Program-made: the position numbers and the translations under genes
Assembly: GCA_017473435.1 (NCBI GenBank)
Contig: JAFULG010000007.1
Coordinates: 37,428-101,427, forward strand
Direction: 5' to 3'
From: Clostridia bacterium
GTDB taxonomy: Bacteria > Bacillota > Clostridia > Oscillospirales > Acutalibacteraceae
Length of the DNA stretch: 64,000 bases
Part shown: piece by piece, positions 1-8,669 of the stretch
Numbering within the stretch: the first letter of the stretch is position 1
Layout of the letters: each line of letters begins with the position of its first letter
Notes under the pieces: model-generated
Databases searched by the model: none
What the model saw: only the letters and a program-made list of their open reading frames with translations
What the model was told of the DNA's origin: nothing

Positions 1-742
1 TGAGGAAAGGTTCTTTTCCTTCGGCACAACTCCCTTCAGGGCATGTGTGCTTCTTGCATTTGTAATCTGTATTTTCTGCGGCCTTGTTTTCCTTGAAAGT
101 CATTACTCGTGTACAATTCTTCTTTTTACCGTAGGAGTTCTTATGCTGTGGATATCCGGTGCAAAGGGTAGATACTTTGCCCTTGTCGGTGTAGCTGTTG
201 CGTCAGTTGTGCTTATTGTGCTGACGAAACCGGAAATCCTTGAAGGCTTCGGCTTTGCTTCAAGCAGAATACAGTCCTTTATAAATAAGGATACCGCTGA
301 TGCCGATAGCCGTTATCAGACGGTTAACGGACTTTATGCAATAGGCTCGGGCGGACTTTTGGGGGTAGGTCTCGGTAACTCTATGCAAAAGCAGCTTTAT
401 ATCCCTGAGCCGCAGAATGACTTTATCTTCCCCGTAATATGCGAGGAGTTGGGCTTTGTCGGAGCGGCGGCGGTGCTTATCCTTTTTGCGGTCCTTATTG
501 CAAGGGGTTGTCGCATTGCTCTTAAATGCAGGAGCTATTTCGGTGCGCTGCTTGTAATGGGGATAATGATTCAGGTAGGAATTCAGGTTATTTTCAACAT
601 TTTTGTTGTTACAGATATATTCCCGAATACGGGAATATCACTTCCCTTTTTCAGCTATGGCGGAACTGCTCTTGTGGTACTGTTGGCAGAGATGGGAATG
701 GTGCTTTCCGTTTCAAGGGATTGTAATATAGAGAAGAAATGA
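1..742 (+). CDS. ftsW: FtsW/SpoVE-family peptidoglycan glycosyltransferase, 5' partial
   Basis: This is the C-terminal part of a SEDS-family polytopic membrane protein that polymerises lipid II during septum formation. The frame is open from base 2 with no stop, so the start lies before the window; the GTG at 47 is internal. Visible hallmarks are the G-SGGLLGVGLGNS segment followed by QLYIPEPQNDFIFPVICEELG, and near the end the NTGISLPFFSYGG block, which are the conserved loops of FtsW/RodA/SpoVE. At least four hydrophobic segments remain. It lies 19 bp before murG, the usual FtsW-MurG order. FtsW and SpoVE cannot be separated from this fragment; the FtsW call rests on the division-gene context. 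Confidence 0.9.
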   Translation, partial: EERFFSFGTTPFRACVLLAFVICIFCGLVFLESHYSCTILLFTVGVLMLWISGAKGRYFALVGVAVASVVLIVLTKPEILEGFGFASSRIQSFINKDTADADSRYQTVNGLYAIGSGGLLGVGLGNSMQKQLYIPEPQNDFIFPVICEELGFVGAAAVLILFAVLIARGCRIALKCRSYFGALLVMGIMIQVGIQVIFNIFVVTDIFPNTGISLPFFSYGGTALVVLLAEMGMVLSVSRDCNIEKK

Positions 743-761
743 AAGATAAGGAGTGTTATAA

Positions 762-1880
762 ATGAAAATAATGTTTGCTGCCGGCGGCACCGGCGGACAT
801 ATTAACCCTGCTCTTGCTGTTGCAGGTGAAATCAGGGAGCGTTATCCTGATGCGGAAATTCTCTTTGTGGGAACAAAGGATAAAATGGAAGCAAAGCTTG
901 TTCCTGCGGCAGGCTTTGACTTTACAACTATAAAAATTTCAGGCTTTCAGCGTCAGCTTACACCTGAAAATATTATAAGAAATATTAAAACCGTGTGGTA
1001 TCTTCTTACCTGCGGCAGAAGAGTGAGGAAGATAATCAAGAGCTTCAGGCCTGATGTTGTTGTGGGCTTTGGCGGTTATGTAAGCGGCCCGGTTGTGCGT
1101 ATGGCGGCTAAAATGGGTATACCCACGGCAATTCACGAGCAGAATGCTTACCCGGGTATTACTAACAAGGCACTTGCAAAGCAGGTTGATAAGGTTATGC
1201 TTACAGCTGCCGAGGCTGAAAAATACCTTGCTCCCAAAAATCCCGTGATTGTAACCGGCCTTCCCGTAAGAGGAGAAATGCTCCGCGCTGACAGAGATGT
1301 AAGCAGAGCCGAGCTCGGCATTAAGGATAACCAAAAGCTTGTTCTTTCCATGGGCGGTTCTCTCGGTGCGGCAACAATAAATAATGCTATGCTTGATATA
1401 ATTGCCGATAACGTGAATAATAAGGATCTTTACTTCCTTCACGCTACAGGTCAGTACGGTCTATGGTTCCCCGATAAGCTTAAGGAAAAAGGTGTTGACC
1501 ACGAAAATACGCCTAATCTTGAAATACGCGAATACATAAGCGATATGCACAGATGTATGTCAGCGGCCGATATCGTTATCTGCCGTGCCGGTGCAAGCAC
1601 GCTTTCAGAGCTTCAGGCTATGGGTAAGGCCTCAATTCTTATTCCTTCACCCAACGTTGCGGAAAACCATCAGTACCATAACGCTATGGCTCTTGTAAAC
1701 AAAAAAGCTGCTCTTATCATCGAGGAAAAGAACCTTACAAGAGAAAAGATGCAGGAGCTTTTCCTTTCCCTTTCAGAGGACGATGTTAACAGAAAGACAA
1801 TCGAGCTTGCGGCAAAGTCAATGAGCACGGACGATGCTAAGGAAAAGATTGCCGATACCGTCATTTCACTGATTAAATAA
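762..1880 (+). CDS. murG: MurG, UDP-GlcNAc:lipid I N-acetylglucosaminyltransferase
   Basis: Membrane-associated GT-B (GT28) enzyme that adds GlcNAc to lipid I to make lipid II. The 372-residue length is normal for the family. Visible motifs are the N-terminal glycine-rich loop GGTGGHINPA (residues 8-17), the HEQNAYPG loop near residue 125, a second glycine-rich GGSLGA loop near 198 and the donor-binding RAGASTLSEL segment in the C-terminal domain. The start is an ATG preceded by AAGGAG. It follows the ftsW/spoVE gene by 19 bp and precedes murA, so the lipid II pathway and septal polymerase are probably co-transcribed. Confidence 0.97.
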   Translation: MKIMFAAGGTGGHINPALAVAGEIRERYPDAEILFVGTKDKMEAKLVPAAGFDFTTIKISGFQRQLTPENIIRNIKTVWYLLTCGRRVRKIIKSFRPDVVVGFGGYVSGPVVRMAAKMGIPTAIHEQNAYPGITNKALAKQVDKVMLTAAEAEKYLAPKNPVIVTGLPVRGEMLRADRDVSRAELGIKDNQKLVLSMGGSLGAATINNAMLDIIADNVNNKDLYFLHATGQYGLWFPDKLKEKGVDHENTPNLEIREYISDMHRCMSAADIVICRAGASTLSELQAMGKASILIPSPNVAENHQYHNAMALVNKKAALIIEEKNLTREKMQELFLSLSEDDVNRKTIELAAKSMSTDDAKEKIADTVISLIK

Positions 1881-1893
1881 CCCGAAAATCACA

Positions 1894-1937
1894 AAAATCA
1901 CGCTTTTTGCATACTATGTGGTGAAAGGCGTGATTTT
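1894..1937 (+). promoter_or_regulatory. Stem-loop ending at the murA start codon
   Basis: A 10-bp perfect inverted repeat (AAAATCACGC at 1894-1903 and GCGTGATTTT at 1928-1937) encloses a 24-base loop. Its 3' arm ends directly before the murA ATG, and the likely Shine-Dalgarno GTGAAAGG straddles the loop and the 3' arm. The geometry suggests a translational control hairpin or a transcript-processing site. The function is inferred from position only. Confidence 0.45.
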
Positions 1938-3221
1938 ATGGAAGAAACTATTGTTATAAAAGGCGGAAACCGGCTTGAGGGTGAAATACATCTTCAGGGC
2001 TCAAAAAACAGTTCTCTTCCCGTGCTTGCGGCAACTGTACTTGTTGACGGTGTCAGTGTGATACATAATTGCCCTGACCTTACCGATGTAACTGCTGCGG
2101 TGAAGATTCTTGAGCATCTCGGCTGTAAAGTCACACGAGAAGGGGATACGCTTACCGTGGATTCCCGTTTTGTCACAGGTAACAGTATACCTGACAGCCT
2201 TATGAGAGAAATGCGTTCTTCTATAGTGTTTCTCGGCTCTGTTCTCGGCAGAACGGGTCAGGCAAGGCTTTCATCGCCGGGAGGCTGTGAAATCGGCTTG
2301 AGACCGATTGATCTGCATATAAGCTCCCTTAAGGCTATGGGAGTTGTTATTGATGAAAGCCGCGGATATGTGAGCTGCACCAAGGATAAAGTGCGAAGAG
2401 ATACGGTTATAAGCTTATCCTTTCCGAGCGTAGGTGCAACGGAAAATATTATCCTTGCAGGCGCTCTGGGCAGAGGGAGGACCGTTATCCTCAATGCGGC
2501 AAGGGAGCCTGAGATAAGGGATCTTGCCGATTTCCTCAACAGCTGCGGCTGTAGGGTAGAGCTGACAAATCAGGGCACGGTTATAATAGATGCAGTAGAA
2601 AAAGCTCACGGTACACGTCACCGTATTATTCCTGACCGCATAGTTGCGCTTACTTATCTTTCGGCTGTGGCTGTCAGCGGCGGAGATGTACTTATAACCA
2701 ATACAGATACCGATGATTACCGTACGGTGCTTCCTTTTTTTCAAAGGGCAGGGTGCGAAATCGCCGACAGTAAAAAACAGATACGTATTAAGATGAACAG
2801 GCGTCCGCGTGCGCTTGACGATATCCGTACAATGCCGTATCCGGGCTTTCCCACTGATGCCCAGGCTGCACTTATGGCTGTTGCCTGTTTTGCAAAGGGC
2901 ACAAGCGTTATTGTGGAAAACATTTTTGAAGGACGCTTCAAGCATGTCGGAGAGCTTGTGCGTATGGGTGCTAAAATTAAGCTTGAGGGCAGAGTCGCTT
3001 TGATTGACGGAGTGGAAACTCTTTACGGTACAAGGGTTGAATGCCCCGATCTTCGCGCTGGAGCGGCACTTGTTGTGGCAGGTCTTGCCGCAAGGGGCGT
3101 TACAACGGTCTGCTCACTTAAGCATATAGACAGAGGCTATGAAAATATTGAAGCCTGCCTTAAAAGGGTAGGAGCAGATATTGAGAGAGTGCAGAATGCA
3201 GAAAGCAAAATGCAGAATTGA
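1938..3221 (+). CDS. murA: MurA, UDP-GlcNAc 1-carboxyvinyltransferase
   Basis: Cytosolic EPSP-synthase-fold enzyme that transfers enolpyruvate from PEP to UDP-GlcNAc, the first committed step of peptidoglycan synthesis and the fosfomycin target. The substrate-binding K23-N24 pair and the catalytic cysteine loop SSPGGCEIG with Cys117 are intact, so the enzyme should be fosfomycin-binding. The 427-residue length is normal except for the tail: after the usual ...GADIERV ending, the last residues are encoded by a repeat arm (see 3190-3400). In Firmicutes MurA often has a second copy (MurZ); which of the two this is cannot be told from the window. Confidence 0.96.
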   Translation: MEETIVIKGGNRLEGEIHLQGSKNSSLPVLAATVLVDGVSVIHNCPDLTDVTAAVKILEHLGCKVTREGDTLTVDSRFVTGNSIPDSLMREMRSSIVFLGSVLGRTGQARLSSPGGCEIGLRPIDLHISSLKAMGVVIDESRGYVSCTKDKVRRDTVISLSFPSVGATENIILAGALGRGRTVILNAAREPEIRDLADFLNSCGCRVELTNQGTVIIDAVEKAHGTRHRIIPDRIVALTYLSAVAVSGGDVLITNTDTDDYRTVLPFFQRAGCEIADSKKQIRIKMNRRPRALDDIRTMPYPGFPTDAQAALMAVACFAKGTSVIVENIFEGRFKHVGELVRMGAKIKLEGRVALIDGVETLYGTRVECPDLRAGAALVVAGLAARGVTTVCSLKHIDRGYENIEACLKRVGADIERVQNAESKMQN

Positions 3222-3400
3222 TATCGCAGGGAATATTTCTTATAGCTTAAATTTGTTTTCCGCGGAAAAAAGCTTTTATAACTTAAAAATAGTAAATTGT
3301 AATTGTTATTCACCGTGGCGGAGCATTTGTGTAAATCCGCAAAAAAACTATACGGATACGATCCGGAGCGAAGTAATCCTTCATTCTGCATTTTGCATTT
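3190..3400. repeat. Inverted-repeat element overlapping the murA 3' end
   Basis: About 210 bp bounded by 14-bp perfect inverted arms (GCAAAATGCAGAAT at 3205-3218 and ATTCTGCATTTTGC at 3383-3396), with further imperfect GCAGAATGCAGAA copies outside the left arm. It has no plausible gene inside. It resembles a small palindromic insertion (MITE-like) whose left arm supplies the last murA codons and the residues just before the stop. No clear target duplication is visible. Confidence 0.55.
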
Positions 3401-3476
3401 AAAGGTATTCTTCGTTCCGTTTATAGGCTGTAAGTATGTACAAGCCATAGATTTTCAAAACACAGGGGGTGTTCTT

Positions 3477-4742
3477 ATGGACGACAGAAACAGGAATATA
3501 TCCGATACCTTCGGACAATATAATAATGCAGGCGAGGTAAAGAACGTCAGCTCTTCAATGTGGGAGCCTATCAGCGCCGGTAAGAGTTCTGCATCACAGC
3601 CGCGTCAGCAGAACAGAAGCACCGCTTCTGCAGGCGGAAAAAATACTTCAAAGCCATCATCTGCAAAGAAAAAAGCATCAGAACAGACGCGTGGCAGAAA
3701 GTCCGCTTCATCATCAAGGCAGAGCTTAATAAGTGAGGGCAAGCCTTTGCAGAAAAAGAACAAGCCTTCATCAGAGACTGGTAAAAAGAATTCAAATCCC
3801 AAGCAGAGCAAAAAGAATACTGCTGCTAAAAAGCCTGCTCAGTCAAGAACTCCCGTAGGCAGAGATATGAGAGATGACAGCCGTCAGCAGCAAAAGCACC
3901 GCGAGGAGCTTTTTAAGTCCCGCGAGGATTATCAGCGCCAGGCAAAAAGCGGAAAGAGTCATGATGAAATAAGTCGCAGCCGCAATAAAAACAAGCGTAA
4001 AAAGCTTAAAATAAAAAATGCGGTAACAATTGGCGCAGTTCTGCTCTTCGGTATTGTTTTCATAGTGCTTTACAGCTACAGCAGGGGAGCTTTGGTTGAA
4101 AACATAATCATTGACGGCGGAAGTGTTTACTCGGCTGAGGAGATATATCAGGCGGCAGGCATATCAAAGGGTAAAAATATGCTATCCTTAAGAGAAAAGA
4201 AGGTTAAGCGCGACATTACCCGTAAGCTTCCTTATATCAAGGACGTTAAAATGAATTTCGATTTACCGGATACGGTTATTCTCACCGTAAAGGGTACAAG
4301 TGACAAATACGTTATTTCAGGCACAAACGCCTGGCTTACTCTCGATACTGACGGAAAGGTTGTTTCCGATAAGAAGCAGAAGCTTAAAAGCGGTCTTTTC
4401 CGTGCAGAGGGCTTTGATGAACAGTTCTTTGAGCAGGGTGATACCTATAAGCCTGAGGGGGCAAATAAGGAAAGATACAAGCTTATGGAAAAGATTGTAA
4501 CCCTCTACGAAAAAAGCGAGGTGGTTGATTCCGCCGTTATCAATCTTCAGAATACGTCGGACGTAAGTGTGATAATCGACGAAAAAATAGCTGTATATTT
4601 CGGCGACTGTGATAACCTTGAGGAGAAGATACCCTATTCAAGCGGAATTATTCAGCAGGTGAGAGCTGCAGGTACATCAGGTTATATAGATATGCGATTT
4701 GATCTTGGCTATTTCAAGTCCGGAAGTATGACAATTCAGTAA
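3477..4742 (+). CDS. ftsQ: FtsQ/DivIB division protein with long basic N-terminus
   Basis: Single-pass septal protein with an extracellular POTRA domain that bridges early and late divisome proteins. The frame is open upstream to 3303, but that stretch lies in the repeat; the ATG at 3477 follows CAGGGGGTG and is the better start (421 residues). Residues 1-175 are a Ser/Lys/Gln-rich disordered cytoplasmic tail, one membrane segment follows at about 184-203, then the POTRA start VENIIIDGGSVYSAEEIYQAAG and a beta domain. The cytoplasmic tail is much longer than in rod-shaped model species. The placement between murA and ftsZ supports the call. Confidence 0.85.
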   Translation: MDDRNRNISDTFGQYNNAGEVKNVSSSMWEPISAGKSSASQPRQQNRSTASAGGKNTSKPSSAKKKASEQTRGRKSASSSRQSLISEGKPLQKKNKPSSETGKKNSNPKQSKKNTAAKKPAQSRTPVGRDMRDDSRQQQKHREELFKSREDYQRQAKSGKSHDEISRSRNKNKRKKLKIKNAVTIGAVLLFGIVFIVLYSYSRGALVENIIIDGGSVYSAEEIYQAAGISKGKNMLSLREKKVKRDITRKLPYIKDVKMNFDLPDTVILTVKGTSDKYVISGTNAWLTLDTDGKVVSDKKQKLKSGLFRAEGFDEQFFEQGDTYKPEGANKERYKLMEKIVTLYEKSEVVDSAVINLQNTSDVSVIIDEKIAVYFGDCDNLEEKIPYSSGIIQQVRAAGTSGYIDMRFDLGYFKSGSMTIQ

Positions 4743-4759
4743 AAACAAAGATTAACAAA

Positions 4760-4803
4760 CAGGTATTTTTAAGTTCAGGTAACTTGAAGATACCTGTTTT
4801 TGC
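4760..4803 (+). terminator. Rho-independent terminator after ftsQ
   Basis: CAGGTAT pairs with ATACCTG around an inner AAGTT/AACTT stem and is followed by TTTTT. It separates the murG-murA-ftsQ transcript from ftsZ. Confidence 0.8.
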
Positions 4804-4884
4804 ATTATTCGACATTTTTCACAAAAAGCATAAAAAATAAGCGTTAAAATTTTAAAAACAACGGACTTTTTTAACGTTTTCTTA

Positions 4885-4913
4885 TTGTATTTTTTGCAAG
4901 TATGTGCTATAAT
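4885..4913 (+). promoter_or_regulatory. Sigma-A promoter of ftsZ
   Basis: TTGTAT, 17 bases, TATAAT with an extended TG one base before the -10. It lies after the ftsQ terminator, giving ftsZ a leader of about 85 bases. Confidence 0.7.
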
Positions 4914-5005
4914 CCTATGGATAATAAGTTATTGTGCCTTATTATAGGCGCGTGTAACAAACTGAGTTTTATTTTACTAAATTTTTTATAACAGGAGGAA
5001 GTACA

Positions 5006-6358
5006 ATGGGCTTCATTATGGACAACGAAAATATCGCATATAACCAGATTAAAGTTGTTGGTGTCGGTGGCGGCGGCGGCAATGCCGTTAACCAGATGGT
5101 TGAATCCGGTATTGTTGGCGTTGAGTTTCTTTCAATCAACACAGACAGACAGATTCTTGAGAATTCCAAGGCAACTCACAAAATTCAGATAGGCGAAAAG
5201 GTAACCGGCTGCATGGGTGCCGGCGGTGATCCTTCAGTAGGTAAAAAGGCTGCAGAAGAAAGCCGTGACACAATCGCCGATGCACTTCGCTCAACCGATA
5301 TGGTTTTCATCACCGCAGGTATGGGCGGCGGTACAGGTACAGGTGCAGCTCCCGTTGTTGCAGAAATTGCAAGAGAGCTTGGCGCACTTACCGTAGGTAT
5401 TGTTACAAAGCCCTTCAAGTTTGAAGGTAAGAAGAGAATGAAGCAGGCAGAGGACGGTATCCGCGAGCTTGAAAAGCACGTTGACAGCCTTATCGTTATC
5501 CCCAATGAAAGACTTAAGCTTCTCGGTGATAAGAGTCTCAGTATGAAGGATGCCTTCGGTCAGGCAAACAATGTTCTCTGGCAGGGCGTTAAGAGTATTT
5601 CAGACACAATCAAGGTTCCCGGTTACATCAACCTTGACTTTGCAGATATCAAGAGCGTAATGAAGGACGCAGGTCTTGCTCATATGGGTATCGGTCGCGG
5701 TAAGGGTGCTGACTGTGCAGCAGAGGCAACAAAGCAGGCTATCACAAGCCCCCTTCTTGAGACAGCTATCGACGGTGCAAGCGGTGTTATCATTAATGTT
5801 ACATGCTCATCCGATATGTCACTTGATATGATCGAGCAGGCAGGTTCACTTATCTCTGATGCAACACATCCCGACGCAAACATCATCTTCGGTTCTGTAT
5901 TTGACGAGGATATGGGCGATGAGATGCTTATTACCGTTATCGCAACAGGCTTCGGTTCAACCGGTGCAGCAGAACCCGCTCCCGTTCAGTATCAGCAGGT
6001 TCAGCAGGTTAAGGCCCCCGAGTTTATCAGCCAGGCTCCCACATCAGGTATGGGCTCAGTGTTCTCATCAATCGATCAGGATGCTATTGATTTTGCTTCA
6101 ACCAAGTTCGGTCAGAGCTTTGTTTCCGTATTTGAAAAGGCTACTGCAGCTGCAGACGGCAAGGCTCCCGCATTTGAATATGCACCTGCACAGCAGGCTC
6201 CCGTTCAGCAGGCACCTGCACAGCAGGCTCCCACACAGGCTTTCGATGTAATCGAAGCTCCTGCTAAAAAGACTGGTTCTATTTTTGACGATCCCGGTGA
6301 GGATGAGAGTGACGTTCTCCCTGTATTCAAGGGCAGAAACATTTTCGGCAATAACTGA
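5006..6358 (+). CDS. ftsZ: FtsZ, tubulin-like division GTPase
   Basis: Cytosolic GTPase that polymerises into the Z ring. The tubulin signature GGGTGTG is at residues 107-113, a glycine-rich nucleotide loop [10 protein letters not shown] at 19-28, and the T7 loop is [11 protein letters not shown]. Residues from about 320 to 430 form a Gln/Ala/Pro-rich linker with repeated QQAP units. The C-terminal peptide ends [13 protein letters not shown], a divergent form of the conserved tail that binds FtsA/SepF. The start at 5006 is chosen because AGGAGG lies 7 bases before it; Met5 is an alternative. It has its own promoter; ftsA is not adjacent. Confidence 0.97.
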   Translation: MGFIMDNENIAYNQIKVVGVGGGGGNAVNQMVESGIVGVEFLSINTDRQILENSKATHKIQIGEKVTGCMGAGGDPSVGKKAAEESRDTIADALRSTDMVFITAGMGGGTGTGAAPVVAEIARELGALTVGIVTKPFKFEGKKRMKQAEDGIRELEKHVDSLIVIPNERLKLLGDKSLSMKDAFGQANNVLWQGVKSISDTIKVPGYINLDFADIKSVMKDAGLAHMGIGRGKGADCAAEATKQAITSPLLETAIDGASGVIINVTCSSDMSLDMIEQAGSLISDATHPDANIIFGSVFDEDMGDEMLITVIATGFGSTGAAEPAPVQYQQVQQVKAPEFISQAPTSGMGSVFSSIDQDAIDFASTKFGQSFVSVFEKATAAADGKAPAFEYAPAQQAPVQQAPAQQAPTQAFDVIEAPAKKTGSIFDDPGEDESDVLPVFKGRNIFGNN

Positions 6359-6405
6359 TTAAAAAAAACGGCTTTATATTACAGATATTCACCAGGAGGT
6401 TCAAA

Positions 6406-7380
6406 ATGAACGAATTAAAGAACAAATCAACAATAATGATAATTATTGCTCTTATTGTTGTTTGCGGCGGTTCATTTCTGGGAGTAAGGGCAATGAACAA
6501 CAGCATTGATACAAAACCTACAGATGCTGTTGTGAATTACATACCCGATACAACTACAACGACAACCACAGCTCCTGTTATTGCAACGGGACAGCCCATT
6601 ACAAATCTCAACAATCCCGCAACTCAACCCACGGCTACAACGGGAGGCATAAACCTTATCACCACCTTCCCCATGGTGCCCGGCGGAACGACAACTGAAC
6701 CGACAACGGCATATACAACCACAACAATGCCGACAACAGCTACAACAGCTCCCACAACTACAAGAGCTTTGTTTACAACAACAAAGCCTCAGTCCACAAC
6801 ACAGAAGAATGCTCTTTCCGACAGCGGACTTGCAGGCTATCTTTTCAACGCTGCGGGTGATTTCTTCTTTACTGCGGATGACCCTTGGCAGAGAAATTAC
6901 GGCTATAACGAGGCATTTGACGTTGCAGCTCCCTTTGTTTCAATTTATATGGATACAATGAGAGCAAAGTTCCGTTATGATAACAGAGACTGGATGATAC
7001 AGTTCTGGAAGGGTCAGTATGGACTTGCTTTCATCGGCTCTGAAATCGGTGTTTACACAAAGCCCCTTGACAGAACAGTTGATCATTACGATGCTGCAAA
7101 TGATGATGATGCACTTTATATGGCTTGCACCTGCTACCGTAACGGACAGATTATCTTCTCAAGAGAGTACGGTAAGTACTGGTGGTGTACAGGATTTATT
7201 CCCGGTCAGCTCAAAAACTTCTCTGACAGAAGCGAGCTTGCAGTTAAGTGCAGAATTACAATGAAGGATTCAAATATGCTTCTTGCTTTCTGTGATGCAC
7301 TCAAGGCAAAGCCTAACAACCTTATTGAGGGTAAGCACTTTGCAGTAAGCGGTCTTGATGTGTTCATCACATGGCAGTAA
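6406..7380 (+). CDS. Membrane-anchored DUF4474-like protein with Thr-rich linker
   Basis: Function unknown. Residues 12-28 are a single N-terminal membrane segment or uncleaved signal, residues about 47-150 are a Thr/Pro-rich linker, and the last 175 residues form a globular extracellular domain with FFTADDPWQRNYGYNEAFD, RDWMIQFWKGQYGLAFIGSE, GVYTKP and a WWCTGFIPG block. From memory this matches the uncharacterised DUF4474 family. A paralogue with the same domain lies at 11882-12667. It starts 48 bp after ftsZ with an AGGAGG site and no visible terminator between, so it may be co-transcribed with ftsZ, which would hint at an envelope or septum role; that is inference. Confidence 0.75.
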   Translation: MNELKNKSTIMIIIALIVVCGGSFLGVRAMNNSIDTKPTDAVVNYIPDTTTTTTTAPVIATGQPITNLNNPATQPTATTGGINLITTFPMVPGGTTTEPTTAYTTTTMPTTATTAPTTTRALFTTTKPQSTTQKNALSDSGLAGYLFNAAGDFFFTADDPWQRNYGYNEAFDVAAPFVSIYMDTMRAKFRYDNRDWMIQFWKGQYGLAFIGSEIGVYTKPLDRTVDHYDAANDDDALYMACTCYRNGQIIFSREYGKYWWCTGFIPGQLKNFSDRSELAVKCRITMKDSNMLLAFCDALKAKPNNLIEGKHFAVSGLDVFITWQ

Positions 7381-7430
7381 TGTAATTTTTATTACATAAA
7401 TTCGAATTTGTAACAATTTTCTTTTAACTA

Positions 7431-7459
7431 TTGCATTTATATACTAAATGTAGTATAAT
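7431..7459 (+). promoter_or_regulatory. Sigma-A promoter of the surface protein gene
   Basis: TTGCAT, 17 bases, TATAAT. It lies inside the open frame upstream of the next gene and so argues for the downstream ATG at 7530. Confidence 0.75.
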
Positions 7460-7529
7460 GCAAATGTTATGGTGTATATTTACGGCTTTTTGCTGTTTAT
7501 ATAAATATTATGAAAGGAATGATTATTAC

Positions 7530-8366
7530 ATGAAAAAGTTTTTTGGTGTTGTCATTGCTGTTGTACTTTGCGTATGCATGATGGCTCCTGCTGCTTTTGC
7601 TGCAAGTGAAACTGACGCTATCGTTGACGGTATCACAGGTCTTATCAGCGGCTTTGCTTCAGGTGATACAGAAAGTATCCTTGGTGAGCTTAACCTTGGT
7701 GAGCTTGATCTCGGCGGTCTTCTCGGTTCATTTATTGAAGATGAAATTGCAGCTGACGAGGCTGATCCTCAGATTAAGTTTGAGCAGGCAATCCAGGGCG
7801 TACAGGAAGACATGTCCAAAAAAGGTCTTGATCTCAGCTGGCTTACAACAATTCTCGGCGAAGAAGTTGATGCTCAGGCTATCACAAGCGTATTCGCTGA
7901 TTTTGATCCCGCTAACCTTCCTGACCTTCTTACCGTAATTTCCGAGTCAATCGGTTTTGCCGGTATTGATATGGCTAACTTTGACGCAAGTGCACTTGGT
8001 AACTTTGATATCACAACCCTTCTTGGCGGTGCTGATTCATCAAAGCCCACAGGTACAGCAACTGATGCTTCAACAGACAACTCAATGCTTACCACAGACC
8101 TTATCACAGGTGTAATGGATGGCCTTAAGAGTGGTCTTTCAATGCTCGGTGTTGATGCAGACGCTCTTCTCTCATCAATGTCAGACAACGAAATCATTAA
8201 CTTCTTTGCAAACATGTACCTCGGCTTCCTTGGTGATGTTCCCGAGTCAACAACAGCTGCAAAAACACCTGACACAGGTGATACAGCAGATGTTGCAGTT
8301 GCAGCTATCACTCTCTGTGTAGCAGTTGCAGCAGCAGGTGTTTGTCTTAAGAAAAAGGAAGACTGA
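7530..8366 (+). CDS. Secreted protein with sortase-type C-terminal anchor
   Basis: Not recognised beyond its architecture. The 278-residue protein has a signal peptide ending AFA-AS near residue 26, an acidic low-complexity body rich in Leu/Gly/Asp, a Thr-rich stretch, and a C-terminus with PDTGD, a 20-residue hydrophobic segment and a KKKED tail. That tail is the layout of an LPXTG-like cell-wall sorting signal, but the motif is TPDTG rather than LPXTG, so the matching sortase is uncertain. The start at 7530 fits an AAAGGA site and the promoter at 7431-7459. It is monocistronic with a strong terminator behind it. Confidence 0.75.
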   Translation: MKKFFGVVIAVVLCVCMMAPAAFAASETDAIVDGITGLISGFASGDTESILGELNLGELDLGGLLGSFIEDEIAADEADPQIKFEQAIQGVQEDMSKKGLDLSWLTTILGEEVDAQAITSVFADFDPANLPDLLTVISESIGFAGIDMANFDASALGNFDITTLLGGADSSKPTGTATDASTDNSMLTTDLITGVMDGLKSGLSMLGVDADALLSSMSDNEIINFFANMYLGFLGDVPESTTAAKTPDTGDTADVAVAAITLCVAVAAAGVCLKKKED

Positions 8367-8430
8367 TATTCTTCCGGAGATACAGTCTTCCAATCTTCTA
8401 TTTAACTTTTTTATAAAAAAGCTATATGAA

Positions 8431-8457
8431 AAGGCTCCCGTAAAAGGGAGCCTTTTT
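8431..8457 (+). terminator. Strong rho-independent terminator
   Basis: AAGGCTCCC, loop GTAAAA, GGGAGCCTT followed by T-rich sequence; 9-bp perfect stem ending the surface protein gene. Confidence 0.9.
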
Positions 8458-8464
8458 TCTGCTA

Positions 8465-8522
8465 AAAAGAAAAGTTCTTTTGTTTCTTTTCTTACAAGAA
8501 AAGAAAGCCCGACCGGCGAGGT
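8465..8522 (+). repeat. Gene-end repeat, family A, copy 1
   Basis: Contains AAAGTTCTTTTG, then a TTTCTTTTCTTACAAGAAAAGAAA palindrome (longer than shown arms TTTCTTTTCTT/AAGAAAAGAAA) and a GCCGGTC-like GC tract. Related copies are at 14161, 15461, 22775 and 27672. Confidence 0.65.
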
Positions 8523-8595
8523 CATAAAACAATTATAATAAGCAAAGCCAACACGGAGTTTTTTGTGTTGGCTTGTTTTTTATTTCTATAGATGA

Positions 8596-8667
8596 ATTGA
8601 TCAGACCAAGGGGCTTTGCCCCTTGAACCCCACAAGCTTTTGTAAAAGCTTGACCAAAACTTTTCTT
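8596..8667 (-). repeat. Gene-end repeat, family B, copy 1
   Basis: Read from the end of the dehydrogenase gene outward it has AAAGTTTTGGTC, the palindrome AAGCTTTTACAAAAGCTT and a hairpin AAGGGGCAAAGCCCCTT. Related copies are at 22643, 27124 and 35077. The second hairpin may act as a terminator. Confidence 0.65.
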
Positions 8668-8669
8668 GT

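Noticed and set aside
3303-3476. Upstream extension of the FtsQ frame
   Set aside because: The extension lies in the inverted-repeat element; the SD and ATG at 3477 give a normal start.
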